Assembly: GCF_014217335.1 (NCBI RefSeq)
Contig: NZ_CP060092.1
Coordinates: 1,443,501 to 1,507,500 of the forward strand
DNA length: 64,000 nt
Reading direction: 5' to 3'
DNA from: Teredinibacter purpureus
GTDB taxonomy: Bacteria; Pseudomonadota; Gammaproteobacteria; Pseudomonadales; Cellvibrionaceae
Positions 45,307 to 54,167 of this stretch are shown in pieces. The stretch's first letter is position 1. Each line of letters starts with the position of its first letter. Position numbers and translations under genes: made by a program. The notes under the pieces were generated by a model. That model was given only the letters and a program-made list of their open reading frames with translations, was not told the DNA's origin and made no database searches.

Positions 45307-45729
45307 ATGAAATTATTATCCGTTATATTTTTGGCAATCTTTGTTAGTACACACGCTTCGGCAGAAGAAAAGTTGGATTGTGAAAACTTAGTCGGCACTT
45401 GGGTTGGTAGTAGTTTTGAGTACAACATAGAATCCCAGAAAACGTTTCAATCCACTTTTAATAAAGATGGAACATTTGAAATGGTATTTAACTTTGCCAA
45501 TGGAGTTTCAGATGAATCACAGAAGGAGTCTGGGTTGTGGGAATGTGATGGGAGATATGTTGTAGTGCATACACTGATCGTTTCTGAAAGTGAAGTTGAA
45601 TATGTAGATTTGTATGAATATTTAGAGTTAACATCGTCTTATCGTAAATACAGAGCTGTTCTGGCTAATTGTGACGATGTTGTTGGGGATTGTAATGGGA
45701 AACTGTATGAGTCAGTGAAAATTCATTAG
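45307..45729 (+). CDS. Cassette 13: secreted lipocalin-like protein
   Basis: 140-aa protein with a signal peptide (LLSVIFLAIFVSTHASA, then EEKLDC). The mature start LVGTWVGSSFEYN followed by FNKDGTFEMVF and SGLWECDGRYVVVH fits a small lipocalin-like beta-barrel; ligand unknown. Several Cys are present (LDCEN, WECDG, NCDD, DCNG). GTTAGG of the cassette core is 10 nt before the ATG. Its attC starts at 45729 (GCCTAAC, exact complement of its GTTAGGC start) but is cut a few bases later by repeat R2. Confidence 0.78.
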   Translation: MKLLSVIFLAIFVSTHASAEEKLDCENLVGTWVGSSFEYNIESQKTFQSTFNKDGTFEMVFNFANGVSDESQKESGLWECDGRYVVVHTLIVSESEVEYVDLYEYLELTSSYRKYRAVLANCDDVVGDCNGKLYESVKIH

Positions 45730-45740
45730 CCTAACCAAAC
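45729..45740 (+). other. Left stub of an attC site
   Basis: GCCTAACCAAAC: the R'' box and first bases of the attC of the cassette at 45291, interrupted by repeat R2. GCCTAAC is the exact reverse complement of GTTAGGC at 45291. Confidence 0.75.
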
Positions 45741-45762
45741 AAATAATCGGACAGCCACGTTA
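45741..45762 (+). repeat. GGACACCC-core repeat, copy R2 (variant)
   Basis: Differs from R1 and R3 at two positions (GGACAGCCACG in place of GGACACCCATG). It interrupts the last attC. Confidence 0.7.
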
Positions 45763-45806
45763 AGAGAAAAACAATCAGTTTAGTCGTGGTTTTTATTAAA
45801 CTCACT

Positions 45807-45828
45807 AAATAATCGGACACCCATGTTA
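45807..45828 (+). repeat. GGACACCC-core repeat, copy R3
   Basis: Exact copy of R1, 66 bp after R2 in the same orientation. Marks the right edge of the cassette region. The following gap to darP holds a 9-bp stem CTCGCTTTA / TAAAGCGAG (45879-45904) without a T-run. Confidence 0.75.
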
Positions 45829-45931
45829 GGAAAAATATAATCAATTCAGTGCGCTAGGTTTGTGTCGGTTTTTTCAGTCTCGCTTTAACGGTCGCTAAAG
45901 CGAGAGGTTGTGGACCGCTGGCGAGATATGG

Positions 45932-46438
45932 CTAGTCAAAACATTCGCGAATAAATTTAAACAGTTTTCTAGCGCTGGCAGGCGGTTTGTTTAGAGAGGT
46001 TTCTTTTTGGCTGGCGCGAATTAGCTGCCGTAATTGTTGTCGGTCACACTCTGGGAATTGCTGGATAAATTCAGGTAGGGCATTGTTGTCTTTTAGTAAC
46101 AGATCGCGCCACTGTTCCATTTGATGATGCTGGCGTACGTTTTGATGTTGGCCGTCCATTAGGTTTTCGTACGCCGTTTGAATGGCGTCGCCATCTTCCT
46201 TGCGCATGAGTTTACCTATAAATTTTAGATGACGTTTACGACCACTATTTTGAGTGATGTGAGGCGCTTCTTCTATGGAGCTGCGCAGCGTGTCGCTCAT
46301 TGGAATTTTCGCTTGTTGGGCAGGCGTAAGTTCAGTGAGTTTTACACCAAGGTCATGCAGGGCTTGCATGTCTCTTTTTACGGCGCTTTTACTTTTCTCA
46401 AAGTCTTCGTCTGGATACTCGTCGTGTTTTTCGGTCAT
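45932..46438 (-). CDS. darP: Ribosome-associated protein DarP (YjgA)
   Basis: Dual-action ribosomal assembly protein that aids 50S maturation. The 168-aa product shows the family's KRDMQALHDLGVKLTEL, RKRHLKFIGKLMRKED and REC-type C-terminus with LRQLIRAS. In Pseudomonas-type genomes darP lies between tldD and pmbA; here neither flanks it. It is followed upstream on the same strand by mgtE. Confidence 0.92.
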   Translation of the reverse strand: MTEKHDEYPDEDFEKSKSAVKRDMQALHDLGVKLTELTPAQQAKIPMSDTLRSSIEEAPHITQNSGRKRHLKFIGKLMRKEDGDAIQTAYENLMDGQHQNVRQHHQMEQWRDLLLKDNNALPEFIQQFPECDRQQLRQLIRASQKETSLNKPPASARKLFKFIRECFD

Positions 46439-46482
46439 GTTAGTTCACAGTGGGGTTTGTAATAGGTGTTGTAAGCAGGGCA

Positions 46483-47847
46483 TTAGCCATAGAAATAGGT
46501 TGCTAGGCCCAAAAATGAGAAAAATCCAACCACGTCGGTGACGGTCGTGAGTGTTACTCCGCCCGCTAATGCAGGATCAATGTTCATGGATTTTAGTGCT
46601 GCCGGTAAGAGTGCACCTGCCAGTGCGGCAGTAATTAAATTTATGATCATGGCAGAGCCCAATATGAGTGCGATAGTCATATCGTTAAACCACCAAGCTG
46701 CGAGTGCGGCCATTACTGTAGCCCAGAGTAGGCCATTGATAAGGCCTACGCGCACCTCTCGAGACAGTAGCCATCCTAAGTTGCTTGAGCCAATGTGGCC
46801 TAACGCCATACCGCGAATCACGACAGTTAGGGTTTGAGAGCCGGCAACGCCGCCCATGCTGGCGACTATCGGCATTAAGATAGCGAGCGCCACTACTTTT
46901 TCGATGGTTGCGTCGAATAAACTTATGACAGTGGAGGCGAGTATGGCGGTTAGAAGATTGACGCCGAGCCAGATTGCCCGCCTTGGTGCAGAACGCCGAA
47001 CGGTAGCGAAGGTGTCTTCATCTTCATCGAGGCCAGCGAGACTCATTAAGGAGTGATCTGCGTCTTCACGAATAACATCGACAACGTCATCGATGGTTAT
47101 TCGCCCAAGTAATTTGCCGTTTTCGTCTACAACAGGCGCCGATACCCAATCGTGCAGTTCGAACAATTTGGCTACGTCTCTATCGGGCAGGGTGGCCGGT
47201 ATGGCGTTGGTGTCGGTCACCATGACTTCTCTCACCGTGACGTTCGGATCGGTGGTCAGTAGTTTGGCGAGCGGCAGTATGCCGAGGTAGTCATCTTTGC
47301 GATTGACGACGATTAGGCTATCGGTAGAGGGCGGAAGCTCGGTATGACGGCGCAGGTAACGTAGAACAACATCTAAGGTAAATCGCGGACGTACCGTAAT
47401 CGTATCGGTATTGGTAAGGCCGCCAGCAGTCGCTTCATCGTAGGCAATAACGGCTTCAACGCGGCTTCTGTCTTGGTCGGTCATGGCCTCCAATACTTCT
47501 TGAATCACCTGCTCGGGCAATTGCTGGAGGATGTCTACTATGTCATCGGTATCGAGGCCTTCTGTTAGTTCGACAAGCTCTTCGGTGTCCATTTCTTGAA
47601 GAAATAGGCTTTGAACGTCATCTGAAAGCTCTTCGAGAACTTCACCGGAAACATCTTTATCGATTAAGTCCCATAGCAGCGTACGCGATTGTGGCGGTGA
47701 CGATTCTATAAGGTGCGCAATTTCCGGTGGACGCAAACCGTTAAGCATGCGGCGAACCTGTCGGAAGGTTCCGCTATCGAGCAACGCTTGCACTTTGCTG
47801 AGGTGCAAATGCGATGGGTTGTCGATTTGTTCGGCGGCCTGAGGCAT
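46483..47847 (-). CDS. mgtE: Magnesium transporter MgtE
   Basis: Mg2+ channel with cytoplasmic gating domains. The 454-aa product has the N domain (to about 130, LPEQVIQEVLEAMTDQDR), two CBS domains (about 135-260, DDYLGILPLAKLL and DENGKLLGRITIDDVVDVI) and a membrane domain of about five helices from residue 285, with MPIVASMGGVAGSQTLTVVI and GGVTLTTVTDVVGFF, the ion-pore region. Same strand as npr and rapZ. Confidence 0.95.
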   Translation of the reverse strand: MPQAAEQIDNPSHLHLSKVQALLDSGTFRQVRRMLNGLRPPEIAHLIESSPPQSRTLLWDLIDKDVSGEVLEELSDDVQSLFLQEMDTEELVELTEGLDTDDIVDILQQLPEQVIQEVLEAMTDQDRSRVEAVIAYDEATAGGLTNTDTITVRPRFTLDVVLRYLRRHTELPPSTDSLIVVNRKDDYLGILPLAKLLTTDPNVTVREVMVTDTNAIPATLPDRDVAKLFELHDWVSAPVVDENGKLLGRITIDDVVDVIREDADHSLMSLAGLDEDEDTFATVRRSAPRRAIWLGVNLLTAILASTVISLFDATIEKVVALAILMPIVASMGGVAGSQTLTVVIRGMALGHIGSSNLGWLLSREVRVGLINGLLWATVMAALAAWWFNDMTIALILGSAMIINLITAALAGALLPAALKSMNIDPALAGGVTLTTVTDVVGFFSFLGLATYFYG

Positions 47848-47952
47848 AAAATCATCCGATTGCGGTGCAGCTATAGGTGGATTGCGCTATTGGGCAGAAA
47901 TTGTAGCCTTTTCAAAGGCTTCCGCAAATCAATTAATTCCATTGTGAGCAGT

Positions 47953-48222
47953 TTATTCGGCTTCGTCGAAGCGGTTGTTGATTAAATTTGTGACTGCGGC
48001 CATTGCGGCTTCTTCGTCTTCACCTTCGGTGCGAAGCTGTATTTCAGTGCCCTTGGAGGCGGCGAGTAGCATCAGCGACATGATGCTTTTTGCGTCAGTA
48101 GATTTGCCGTTGGCGGTGACCTCTGTACGTGCGGAGAAGCGGTTAGCGATATTGGCAAGCTTGGTGGCTGCACGCGCGTGTAGCCCAAGCTTGTTGATTA
48201 TCTGTAGGTGCTTTTCCTGCAT
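47953..48222 (-). CDS. ptsO: Nitrogen-PTS phosphocarrier NPr
   Basis: HPr-like protein that carries phosphate from PtsP to PtsN. 89 aa, with the phospho-His in GLHARAATKLA at about residue 16 and the C-terminal regulatory region KSIMSLMLLAASKGTEI, where the Ser matches Ser46 of HPr. Part of the rpoN-ptsN-rapZ-npr block. Confidence 0.95.
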   Translation of the reverse strand: MQEKHLQIINKLGLHARAATKLANIANRFSARTEVTANGKSTDAKSIMSLMLLAASKGTEIQLRTEGEDEEAAMAAVTNLINNRFDEAE

Positions 48223-48288
48223 GGGCGCTTCGCTAATGTGGCTGGTGAAGAGTTTATCGGTTGCTGCGTGAGTGTCTGGCGTACGCTG

Positions 48289-49161
48289 CTAATGGCCGGG
48301 TTTGTTCTCGAGTTGTCTGTGACGCGTTTGAACATTTTTATAGTCGTCTTTTAACGCTTTCGCTAGCCTCTCGCACATATAAACCGAGCGATGCCAGCCA
48401 CCGGTACAGCCAATGGCAAAGGTTAAATAGCTCCGGTTGTTGGCTTCAAAGCGAGGTGTCCATTTGCGTACGAACGTTAATATGTCGTTAAACATTTCTT
48501 CGACTTCTGTTTCGCCATTAAGGTAATCAATCACTTTTGGTTCTAGCCCGCTGTGCTCACGTAGCTGCGTGCTCCAATAGGGGTTCGGTAGGCACCGAAC
48601 GTCAAAAATAAAATCAACATCAACCGGTACGCCATATTTGTAGCCGAATGATTTGAACATAAGCGCTGTACCTTTGCTTTCTTCGCCTACAACAAGGTGT
48701 TTGATTGCGCTACGCAATTCATGGAGGCTAAGGCTTGAGGTGTCGATAGTGACATCTGCGGCAGCGGCCATGGGTTGTAGAATCGTTTTCTCCCGCGCGA
48801 TGGCTTCGTTGAGGCCAATATATTCGTCGGAAAGGGGATGGCGACGTCGGGTTTCACTAAAGCGTTTTAATAGTACTTCGCGAGAACTGTCTAAAAAGAC
48901 CACTTGATAGTCGTCACGTTTAATAGGGGCGCTTTGTATAAGTTCGGATAACTTGCTGAGGTCACTGTAAATATTGCGAGCGTCTATGCCAATCGCAAAG
49001 CGCTGTGCATTGGCTTCGCGAGTGGAGCTTATTTGTTCTATGAGCGCGGGTAAAAGGTTTACAGGCAGGTTGTCTATACAGGTGAAACCTTCATCTTCCA
49101 GTAGGTGGAGAGCGGAGGTTTTACCTGAGCCTGATCGACCACTGATGATAAGCAAGTGCAT
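48289..49161 (-). CDS. rapZ: RNase adapter protein RapZ
   Basis: P-loop protein that in E. coli delivers the small RNA GlmZ to RNase E and so tunes amino-sugar synthesis. The 290-aa product has Walker A GRSGSGKT at residues 8-15, the Walker B-like VVFLDSS and the C-terminal [12 protein letters not shown] motif. It lies between npr and ptsN as in other gammaproteobacteria. Confidence 0.96.
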   Translation of the reverse strand: MHLLIISGRSGSGKTSALHLLEDEGFTCIDNLPVNLLPALIEQISSTREANAQRFAIGIDARNIYSDLSKLSELIQSAPIKRDDYQVVFLDSSREVLLKRFSETRRRHPLSDEYIGLNEAIAREKTILQPMAAAADVTIDTSSLSLHELRSAIKHLVVGEESKGTALMFKSFGYKYGVPVDVDFIFDVRCLPNPYWSTQLREHSGLEPKVIDYLNGETEVEEMFNDILTFVRKWTPRFEANNRSYLTFAIGCTGGWHRSVYMCERLAKALKDDYKNVQTRHRQLENKPGH

Positions 49162-49253
49162 GTGCGGGTATCGCCTTATCTAGTGGGTTATGAACATGAT
49201 AAGAAAGGGCTATGGGACATTAGTCTTTATTGACTATAGCCAATTTTTTGATA

Positions 49254-49706
49254 TCAGTTTACACCAGCTGCAATACGAAATAGTTCGTGATTGTTGGGAC
49301 AAGCTCTCAACTCTTCGACATAGCTGGGGTTTTGTAACGCTTCCGCTAGTGTTGCGAGGGCCTGCAGGTGGCTGTCTTCTGCGTCTTCTGGCACTAGCAT
49401 GGCAAACACTAGATCGATGGGTTCGCCATCAACGGCATCGAAATCTATTGGGGTGTCGAGTGTTAGGCAGGCGCATAGCGTTTCGCCCTTAGTGGCAAAG
49501 CGGCAGTGTGGAATGGCGATGCCTTGGCCTATACCGGTTGAGCCCAAGCGTTCGCGCCCCACAAGGTTTTGAAACAGTGCGGTGGCGTCACCTTCGGGCA
49601 ATGAGTCTGCAAAAATGGTCGCCAAGCTTTCAAGGAGGCGTTTTTTGCTGGCGCCGGTGATATGGGCTTTGCAGCGGTCTTCAGTAAGAATGGAAGAAAT
49701 TTGCAT
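49254..49706 (-). CDS. ptsN: Nitrogen-PTS EIIA protein
   Basis: EIIA-Ntr regulator phosphorylated by NPr; links nitrogen and potassium status to gene expression. 150 aa with the phospho-His in GIAIPHCRF and the typical LVGRERLGSTGIGQG just before it. Between it and rpoN there is only a 183-bp gap with no hpf gene, unlike Pseudomonas and E. coli. Confidence 0.95.
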   Translation of the reverse strand: MQISSILTEDRCKAHITGASKKRLLESLATIFADSLPEGDATALFQNLVGRERLGSTGIGQGIAIPHCRFATKGETLCACLTLDTPIDFDAVDGEPIDLVFAMLVPEDAEDSHLQALATLAEALQNPSYVEELRACPNNHELFRIAAGVN

Positions 49707-49889
49707 GAGGTTAAGTTGTTACTAATCCTTTCGGTGGCCTGTGGCTGGGTTAAAAGGCCTATAAAGAGCGGTGCTCTTATGTGTTATTACCCAGCGATTT
49801 GGCGCGCATTCTACCAGTATTGTTGCGTGATCCAAGTGTGGAATAGGAATGTAGTTAAAAAAAGTTTCTATTAAGAAAGATAGCGTGTT

Positions 49890-51422
49890 TTAAACTAGTC
49901 GTTTACGTTCGTTTGAGGGAGGGATATGCAGCGATTCTCGGTATTTGGCGATGGTTCTACGCGCCACTTTGATACCTTGTTCGGCGAGTAAGCCGGTAAT
50001 TTTTGAGTCGCTGAGCGGCTTGCGTTGGTTTTCGGCGGCAACGAGCTTTTTAATGATCGCGCGAATGGCGGTAGATGAGCATTCTCCACCTGTGTCTGTG
50101 GCCACGTGGCTCGAAAAGAAGTATTTCAGTTCGAATATACCTTGAGGGGTATGCATATACTTTTGAGTGGTGACACGGGAAATGGTCGACTCGTGCATTT
50201 CGACTATTTCTGCGACATCGTGCAACACCATGGGCTTCATGGCTTCTGGCCCATAGTCTAAAAAGCCTTGTTGTTTTTCAACGATACACGTGGAGACCTT
50301 TAATAGCGTTTCATTACGGCTTTGTAGGCTTTTGAGAAACCAGCGAGCTTCTTGAAGGTTGTCGCGCAAGAAGGTGTTATCGGAGCTGGAATCTGCTCGT
50401 TTCACTAGTGAGGCGTAGCCTGAGTTTATCCGCAGCTTTGGCGCGATATCGGGATTTAATTGGACTTGCCAGCGATTGTTAACTTTGGCAACAAAAACAT
50501 CGGGTACAACATATTCTGTTTCGTCTGCCCCTATGGATTCGCCGGGGCGAGGGTTCAGGCTCTGAATAACACTGATAACCGATTGGAGCTCGGGCTCCTT
50601 TATACGCAGTTTACGCATGAGTTGCTTGAAGTCACGGCTACCCAGTACGTCGAGATAGTCGCGTACTAAGGTTTTGGCTTGCGCTAGGTTGGGGGTATCG
50701 TCACTGAGTTGATTCAGCTGAATAAGTAAGCATTCACGTACGTCCTGGCTCAGAACGCCTGGCGGGTCAAACTGCTGTATACGGTGCAGTACGGCGAGAA
50801 CTTCGTCCATTTCAAGTTCTTCGTGTTGAACCTGTAAACCTGAAAAAATCTCGTCTAATGACAGGCCCAGTATGCCGTTGGGAGCGACGGCGTCTATAAG
50901 GGTTTCCGCAATTTCGTTGTCGAGCGCAGACATCGGCGTTAAATTAAGTTGCCAGCTGAGGTGGTCTTGCAGGCTTTCTGAGGTGCCGCGACGAGATTCA
51001 AAGTCGTAGTCATCGCCTTCGGGTTTTGAGAGGCCAGAGCCACTTGAAGACGGTTCGTATATGTCGTCCCAACTCGTGTCTACGGCAAGGTCGGTAGGAA
51101 TGTTGTCGTCATTCCAGTCGCTATCGGGCTGGTCGGGAGCTTCGTTGCTCGTATCACTCGTACTGCTCGTGTTTTCACTACCGTTTAAGGCAGGGTTTTC
51201 GCTTTCTTGAGCGGGCGGTTCGCTCTGCTGGGTATTTTCAGTATTGGCGGGAGCGGGTTCATCTATGTCGTCAGATGTTTCGAGCATTGGATTGGAATCC
51301 AGTGCTTCTTGAATTTCGGCTTGCAAATCCAGAGTCGAGAGTTGCAGGAGGCGTATTGCCTGTTGCAACTGAGGAGTCATGGTGAGTTGTTGGCCCAGCT
51401 TAAGCTGGAGGGTTTGCTTCAT
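49890..51422 (-). CDS. rpoN: RNA polymerase sigma-54 factor
   Basis: Sigma factor for enhancer-dependent promoters. The 510-aa product has the Gln/Leu-rich region I ([19 protein letters not shown]), an acidic region II rich in Ser, Asn, Glu and Asp (about 50-145), the core-binding part, a helix-turn-helix, and the RpoN box [10 protein letters not shown] near the C-terminus. Region II is rather long for the family. Confidence 0.97.
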   Translation of the reverse strand: MKQTLQLKLGQQLTMTPQLQQAIRLLQLSTLDLQAEIQEALDSNPMLETSDDIDEPAPANTENTQQSEPPAQESENPALNGSENTSSTSDTSNEAPDQPDSDWNDDNIPTDLAVDTSWDDIYEPSSSGSGLSKPEGDDYDFESRRGTSESLQDHLSWQLNLTPMSALDNEIAETLIDAVAPNGILGLSLDEIFSGLQVQHEELEMDEVLAVLHRIQQFDPPGVLSQDVRECLLIQLNQLSDDTPNLAQAKTLVRDYLDVLGSRDFKQLMRKLRIKEPELQSVISVIQSLNPRPGESIGADETEYVVPDVFVAKVNNRWQVQLNPDIAPKLRINSGYASLVKRADSSSDNTFLRDNLQEARWFLKSLQSRNETLLKVSTCIVEKQQGFLDYGPEAMKPMVLHDVAEIVEMHESTISRVTTQKYMHTPQGIFELKYFFSSHVATDTGGECSSTAIRAIIKKLVAAENQRKPLSDSKITGLLAEQGIKVARRTIAKYRESLHIPPSNERKRLV

Positions 51423-51632
51423 AAGGCGATGGCTGATGTCACGACGAGAGTTTGATCAGGCGCCAACCCAAAAGCGGGTGAAAACTAAGCTTGGGGTTGG
51501 GGCGTTATGTGTGTAAATCGCCTTTAGTTTAGTCGCGCTGGCGGCCACAAGCAATGCTTTTAAGTGCTTTTGTTAGCAAAGAATGTGCCGCTGTGGCGCA
51601 ACTTTTTTGTGAGTTGTCAAGCATGAATTGTG

Positions 51633-52358
51633 TCAAAGAGTAAAGTGTTTGCCAAGGTATACTTCGCGCACTTTTTGGTTATTAAGAACATCATTGGAGG
51701 CGCCTTCGGCGATGATATGCCCTTCCGATACGATATAGGCTTTCTCGCAGATATCGAGTGTTTCGCGCACATTGTGGTCCGTTATTAAAACACCGATACC
51801 GCGTTGTTTTAAGTGTTGAACAATTTCTTTGATGTCGCTAACTGAAATAGGGTCAACGCCCGCGAAGGGTTCGTCCAGCAATATAAATTGTGGCTCTGTG
51901 GCGAGTGCGCGCGCTATTTCAACTCGCCGCCTCTCTCCGCCCGAGAGCGCCATCCCCAAGCTATCGCGAATATGCTGTATGTGAAACTCGTTTAAGAGTT
52001 TTTCCATGGCTGCGGTGCGGTCTTTTCGGCGTAAGTCTTTGCGCGTTTCTAGAATGGCCATAATGTTGTCGGCAACGGTTAGCTTGCGAAAAACCGACGC
52101 TTCTTGTGGCAAGTAACCCAAACCTTCCCGTGCTCGTTCGTGCATGGAGTAGTGAGTAACATCTTTTTCGCCAATGGAGATTGAGCCTCGATCGGCCTTT
52201 ACTATGCCCGCAATCATGTAGAAACAGGTGGTTTTACCTGCGCCATTGGGGCCAAGGAGCCCAACAATTTGGCCGTCGTCAACTGAAATGGACACGTCGA
52301 TAACGACTTTGCGGCCTTTATAGCTTTTTGCCAAATGTTGTGCAGAGAGTGTAGGCAT
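51633..52358 (-). CDS. lptB: LPS-export ABC transporter ATPase LptB
   Basis: ATPase that drives LPS extraction from the inner membrane with LptFG. 241 aa from ATG 52358; a longer in-frame reading to 52505 overlaps lptA and is not family-like. Walker [10 protein letters not shown], signature [15 protein letters not shown] and Walker [14 protein letters not shown]. It follows lptA by 19 nt and precedes rpoN, as in Pseudomonas. Confidence 0.96.
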   Translation of the reverse strand: MPTLSAQHLAKSYKGRKVVIDVSISVDDGQIVGLLGPNGAGKTTCFYMIAGIVKADRGSISIGEKDVTHYSMHERAREGLGYLPQEASVFRKLTVADNIMAILETRKDLRRKDRTAAMEKLLNEFHIQHIRDSLGMALSGGERRRVEIARALATEPQFILLDEPFAGVDPISVSDIKEIVQHLKQRGIGVLITDHNVRETLDICEKAYIVSEGHIIAEGASNDVLNNQKVREVYLGKHFTL

Positions 52359-52377
52359 GGGGTTTGTTGGGTGCTCG

Positions 52378-52947
52378 TTAGGGTTCGACCAGTTCTTCAG
52401 TCGATAAGGCTTTAGGGGGGATGACCATTCGTACGCGACGATCGCTGGTGGTCGAGTTTGTATTGCCACCGGCTTTAACCACGGCTTTTTTGACATCGTA
52501 TTCAATGCGGTTGCCGCTCAAACTTGTCCCTTCTTGTTTAAAGGCCGCATTGTCGATTAGAAATAAGGTCTCGTCGGTAATGCGATACTCTAAACGGTTC
52601 GCTTGAGCGGTGACCGGTTCCTGGCCTATGTTGGGTATTTGGCTGAGACGCGCGGGTGAACCGGTAGCCACAACGTGTGAGTAGCTATCGTTTCGGCCGT
52701 GTATTACTACGCGTTCAGCGGTGATTTTCATGCTGCCCTGCACAACTATAACGCGACCAGCATAGGTGGTTGTGCCGCTTTGGTCGTCAAGTTCGGCTCT
52801 GTCGGCAGATATGTTTAAATCTTGGAAGCGGTCGTCGGGCAAGCCGATAACGTGAACGCTTGCCATGGCTAGGAGGGCACAGCCAAGGTGTCGCAATAGC
52901 GAGAGTAGACGGCGAGCGGAATGAATGAAATTAACGTGCAATGTCAT
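52378..52947 (-). CDS. lptA: LPS-transport periplasmic protein LptA
   Basis: Periplasmic bridge protein that passes LPS from LptC to LptD. 189 aa with an N-terminal hydrophobic signal ([19 protein letters not shown]) and the OstA-type beta-jellyroll: [36 protein letters not shown] and [16 protein letters not shown]. It overlaps the lptC stop by 4 nt. Confidence 0.94.
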   Translation of the reverse strand: MTLHVNFIHSARRLLSLLRHLGCALLAMASVHVIGLPDDRFQDLNISADRAELDDQSGTTTYAGRVIVVQGSMKITAERVVIHGRNDSYSHVVATGSPARLSQIPNIGQEPVTAQANRLEYRITDETLFLIDNAAFKQEGTSLSGNRIEYDVKKAVVKAGGNTNSTTSDRRVRMVIPPKALSTEELVEP

Positions 52948-53600
52948 GGTGTTTCTTCGCTTGCGCCTGGGTTTCTATGGATTGCGGTAACGCGTTGATG
53001 CAGCTGGATTTTACGCGTTTGAAAGTCGGCCGTCATGCCGACTGCATTAATTTCGCCGTAAGGAGACGTTATTTTAACAGGCTCGTCGGTGCGCGCGACT
53101 TTTTCTATCGCATTAATACTAAGCGCGTTAGTGCTTAGTTCGGTCATAAAACTGTAGTGGGTAGTTGTATTGAGCGTTGCGTGACTGGGTGGTGCTGTTT
53201 GCCAAATGCGTACATTGTTCCAAAGGGTGATTTCTTGTGTGGTACGGATAAGTTTGCCGTCCTCGGCTTCTAGGTGCCAGGGTGACTGCTGTTCGAAAAT
53301 TGTAAAATGTGGGCTGCTAATTAACGTGTACTCTTCTACGTCATCGTTTTTGTGGGTGGTTTCGGTACGATAGTGTTCTAAGCGTGAGGCCGTAAAAGAG
53401 TAGTCGATATTACCGCTGTCGTCGTAGTGCTGAGTAGCGGCATCTTTTGCCACAGCGTAAGGGAAGTGTTGTTGATTATCATCTTGCCATTTGGGGGGCG
53501 TGAGTATTTCGTCGGATGAATCCCACAGCATGACGATCACGCTAATGCCTAGGCAAATAAGCAGAAGGTAGAGCCTGTTTTTGGCGATTGCTTTAGCCAT
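52944..53600 (-). CDS. lptC: LPS-export protein LptC
   Basis: Inner-membrane-anchored LPS carrier. 218 aa with one N-terminal membrane segment (LYLLLICLGISVIVML) and a jellyroll domain with YSFTASRLEHY, WHLEAEDGKLI and GEINAVGMTADFQTRKIQL. Overlaps lptA and follows kdsC by 6 nt. Confidence 0.93.
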   Translation of the reverse strand: MAKAIAKNRLYLLLICLGISVIVMLWDSSDEILTPPKWQDDNQQHFPYAVAKDAATQHYDDSGNIDYSFTASRLEHYRTETTHKNDDVEEYTLISSPHFTIFEQQSPWHLEAEDGKLIRTTQEITLWNNVRIWQTAPPSHATLNTTTHYSFMTELSTNALSINAIEKVARTDEPVKITSPYGEINAVGMTADFQTRKIQLHQRVTAIHRNPGASEETP

Positions 53601-53606
53601 AATGAA

Positions 53607-54155
53607 TTAAGTGTCGGTGCGTGTGTATTCATCGAGGGCGCTTTGATAAGTGTCTTGCGCCTTCATAATTAAATCGCATGCTTCGCGAACGGCGCCTTCG
53701 CCACCTTTTCGAGAACTCTTCCAGTGAGCGTGATCAACAACGGCGGGATGCGCATTCTGGACGGTTAAGGCTAAGCCAATGCGACACATAACGGTGAGGT
53801 CGGGGTAGTCGTCGCCCATAAACGCTATCTGATTGAGTTGATATTGATGTTCTGTGAGCAGCTCTTGCAGAGCGACAAACTTATCTTCGCGGCCTTGTTT
53901 TAGTATGGTTAGGCCTAAGTCTTCGGCACGTTTGGCGACTAAGCTGCTGGTACGGCCGGTAATTATGCCCACTTCAACGCCCGAACGGCGCAATAGTTTT
54001 ATACCTTGGCCATCGAGCGTGTTGAAGGCTTTCATTTCATACCCTTCATTGCTGAAATACAGTTTGCCGTCGGTAAGTACGCCATCAACATCTAATAGTA
54101 GTAGTTTAATGTCGCGACATTTATGTTCGATGTGATCGAGAGATAAGTGCTTCAT
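53607..54155 (-). CDS. kdsC: 3-deoxy-D-manno-octulosonate 8-phosphate phosphatase
   Basis: HAD phosphatase that releases Kdo for lipid A-core assembly. 182 aa with catalytic Asp pair in LLLDVDGVLTDGKLYF, GIITGRTS, and FMGDDYPDLTVM for magnesium. No cap domain, as in the tetrameric C0 class. Confidence 0.95.
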   Translation of the reverse strand: MKHLSLDHIEHKCRDIKLLLLDVDGVLTDGKLYFSNEGYEMKAFNTLDGQGIKLLRRSGVEVGIITGRTSSLVAKRAEDLGLTILKQGREDKFVALQELLTEHQYQLNQIAFMGDDYPDLTVMCRIGLALTVQNAHPAVVDHAHWKSSRKGGEGAVREACDLIMKAQDTYQSALDEYTRTDT

Positions 54156-54167
54156 AAAAAAGTGTAT

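Noticed and set aside
45879..45904. Terminator of darP from the CTCGCTTTA/TAAAGCGAG stem
   Set aside because: No T-run follows on either strand; kept only as an inverted repeat note.
33989..45931. Integron integrase gene
   Set aside because: Searched both strands of the region; the only recombinase-like genes are the two HUH transposases, which are not tyrosine site-specific recombinases of the IntI type.
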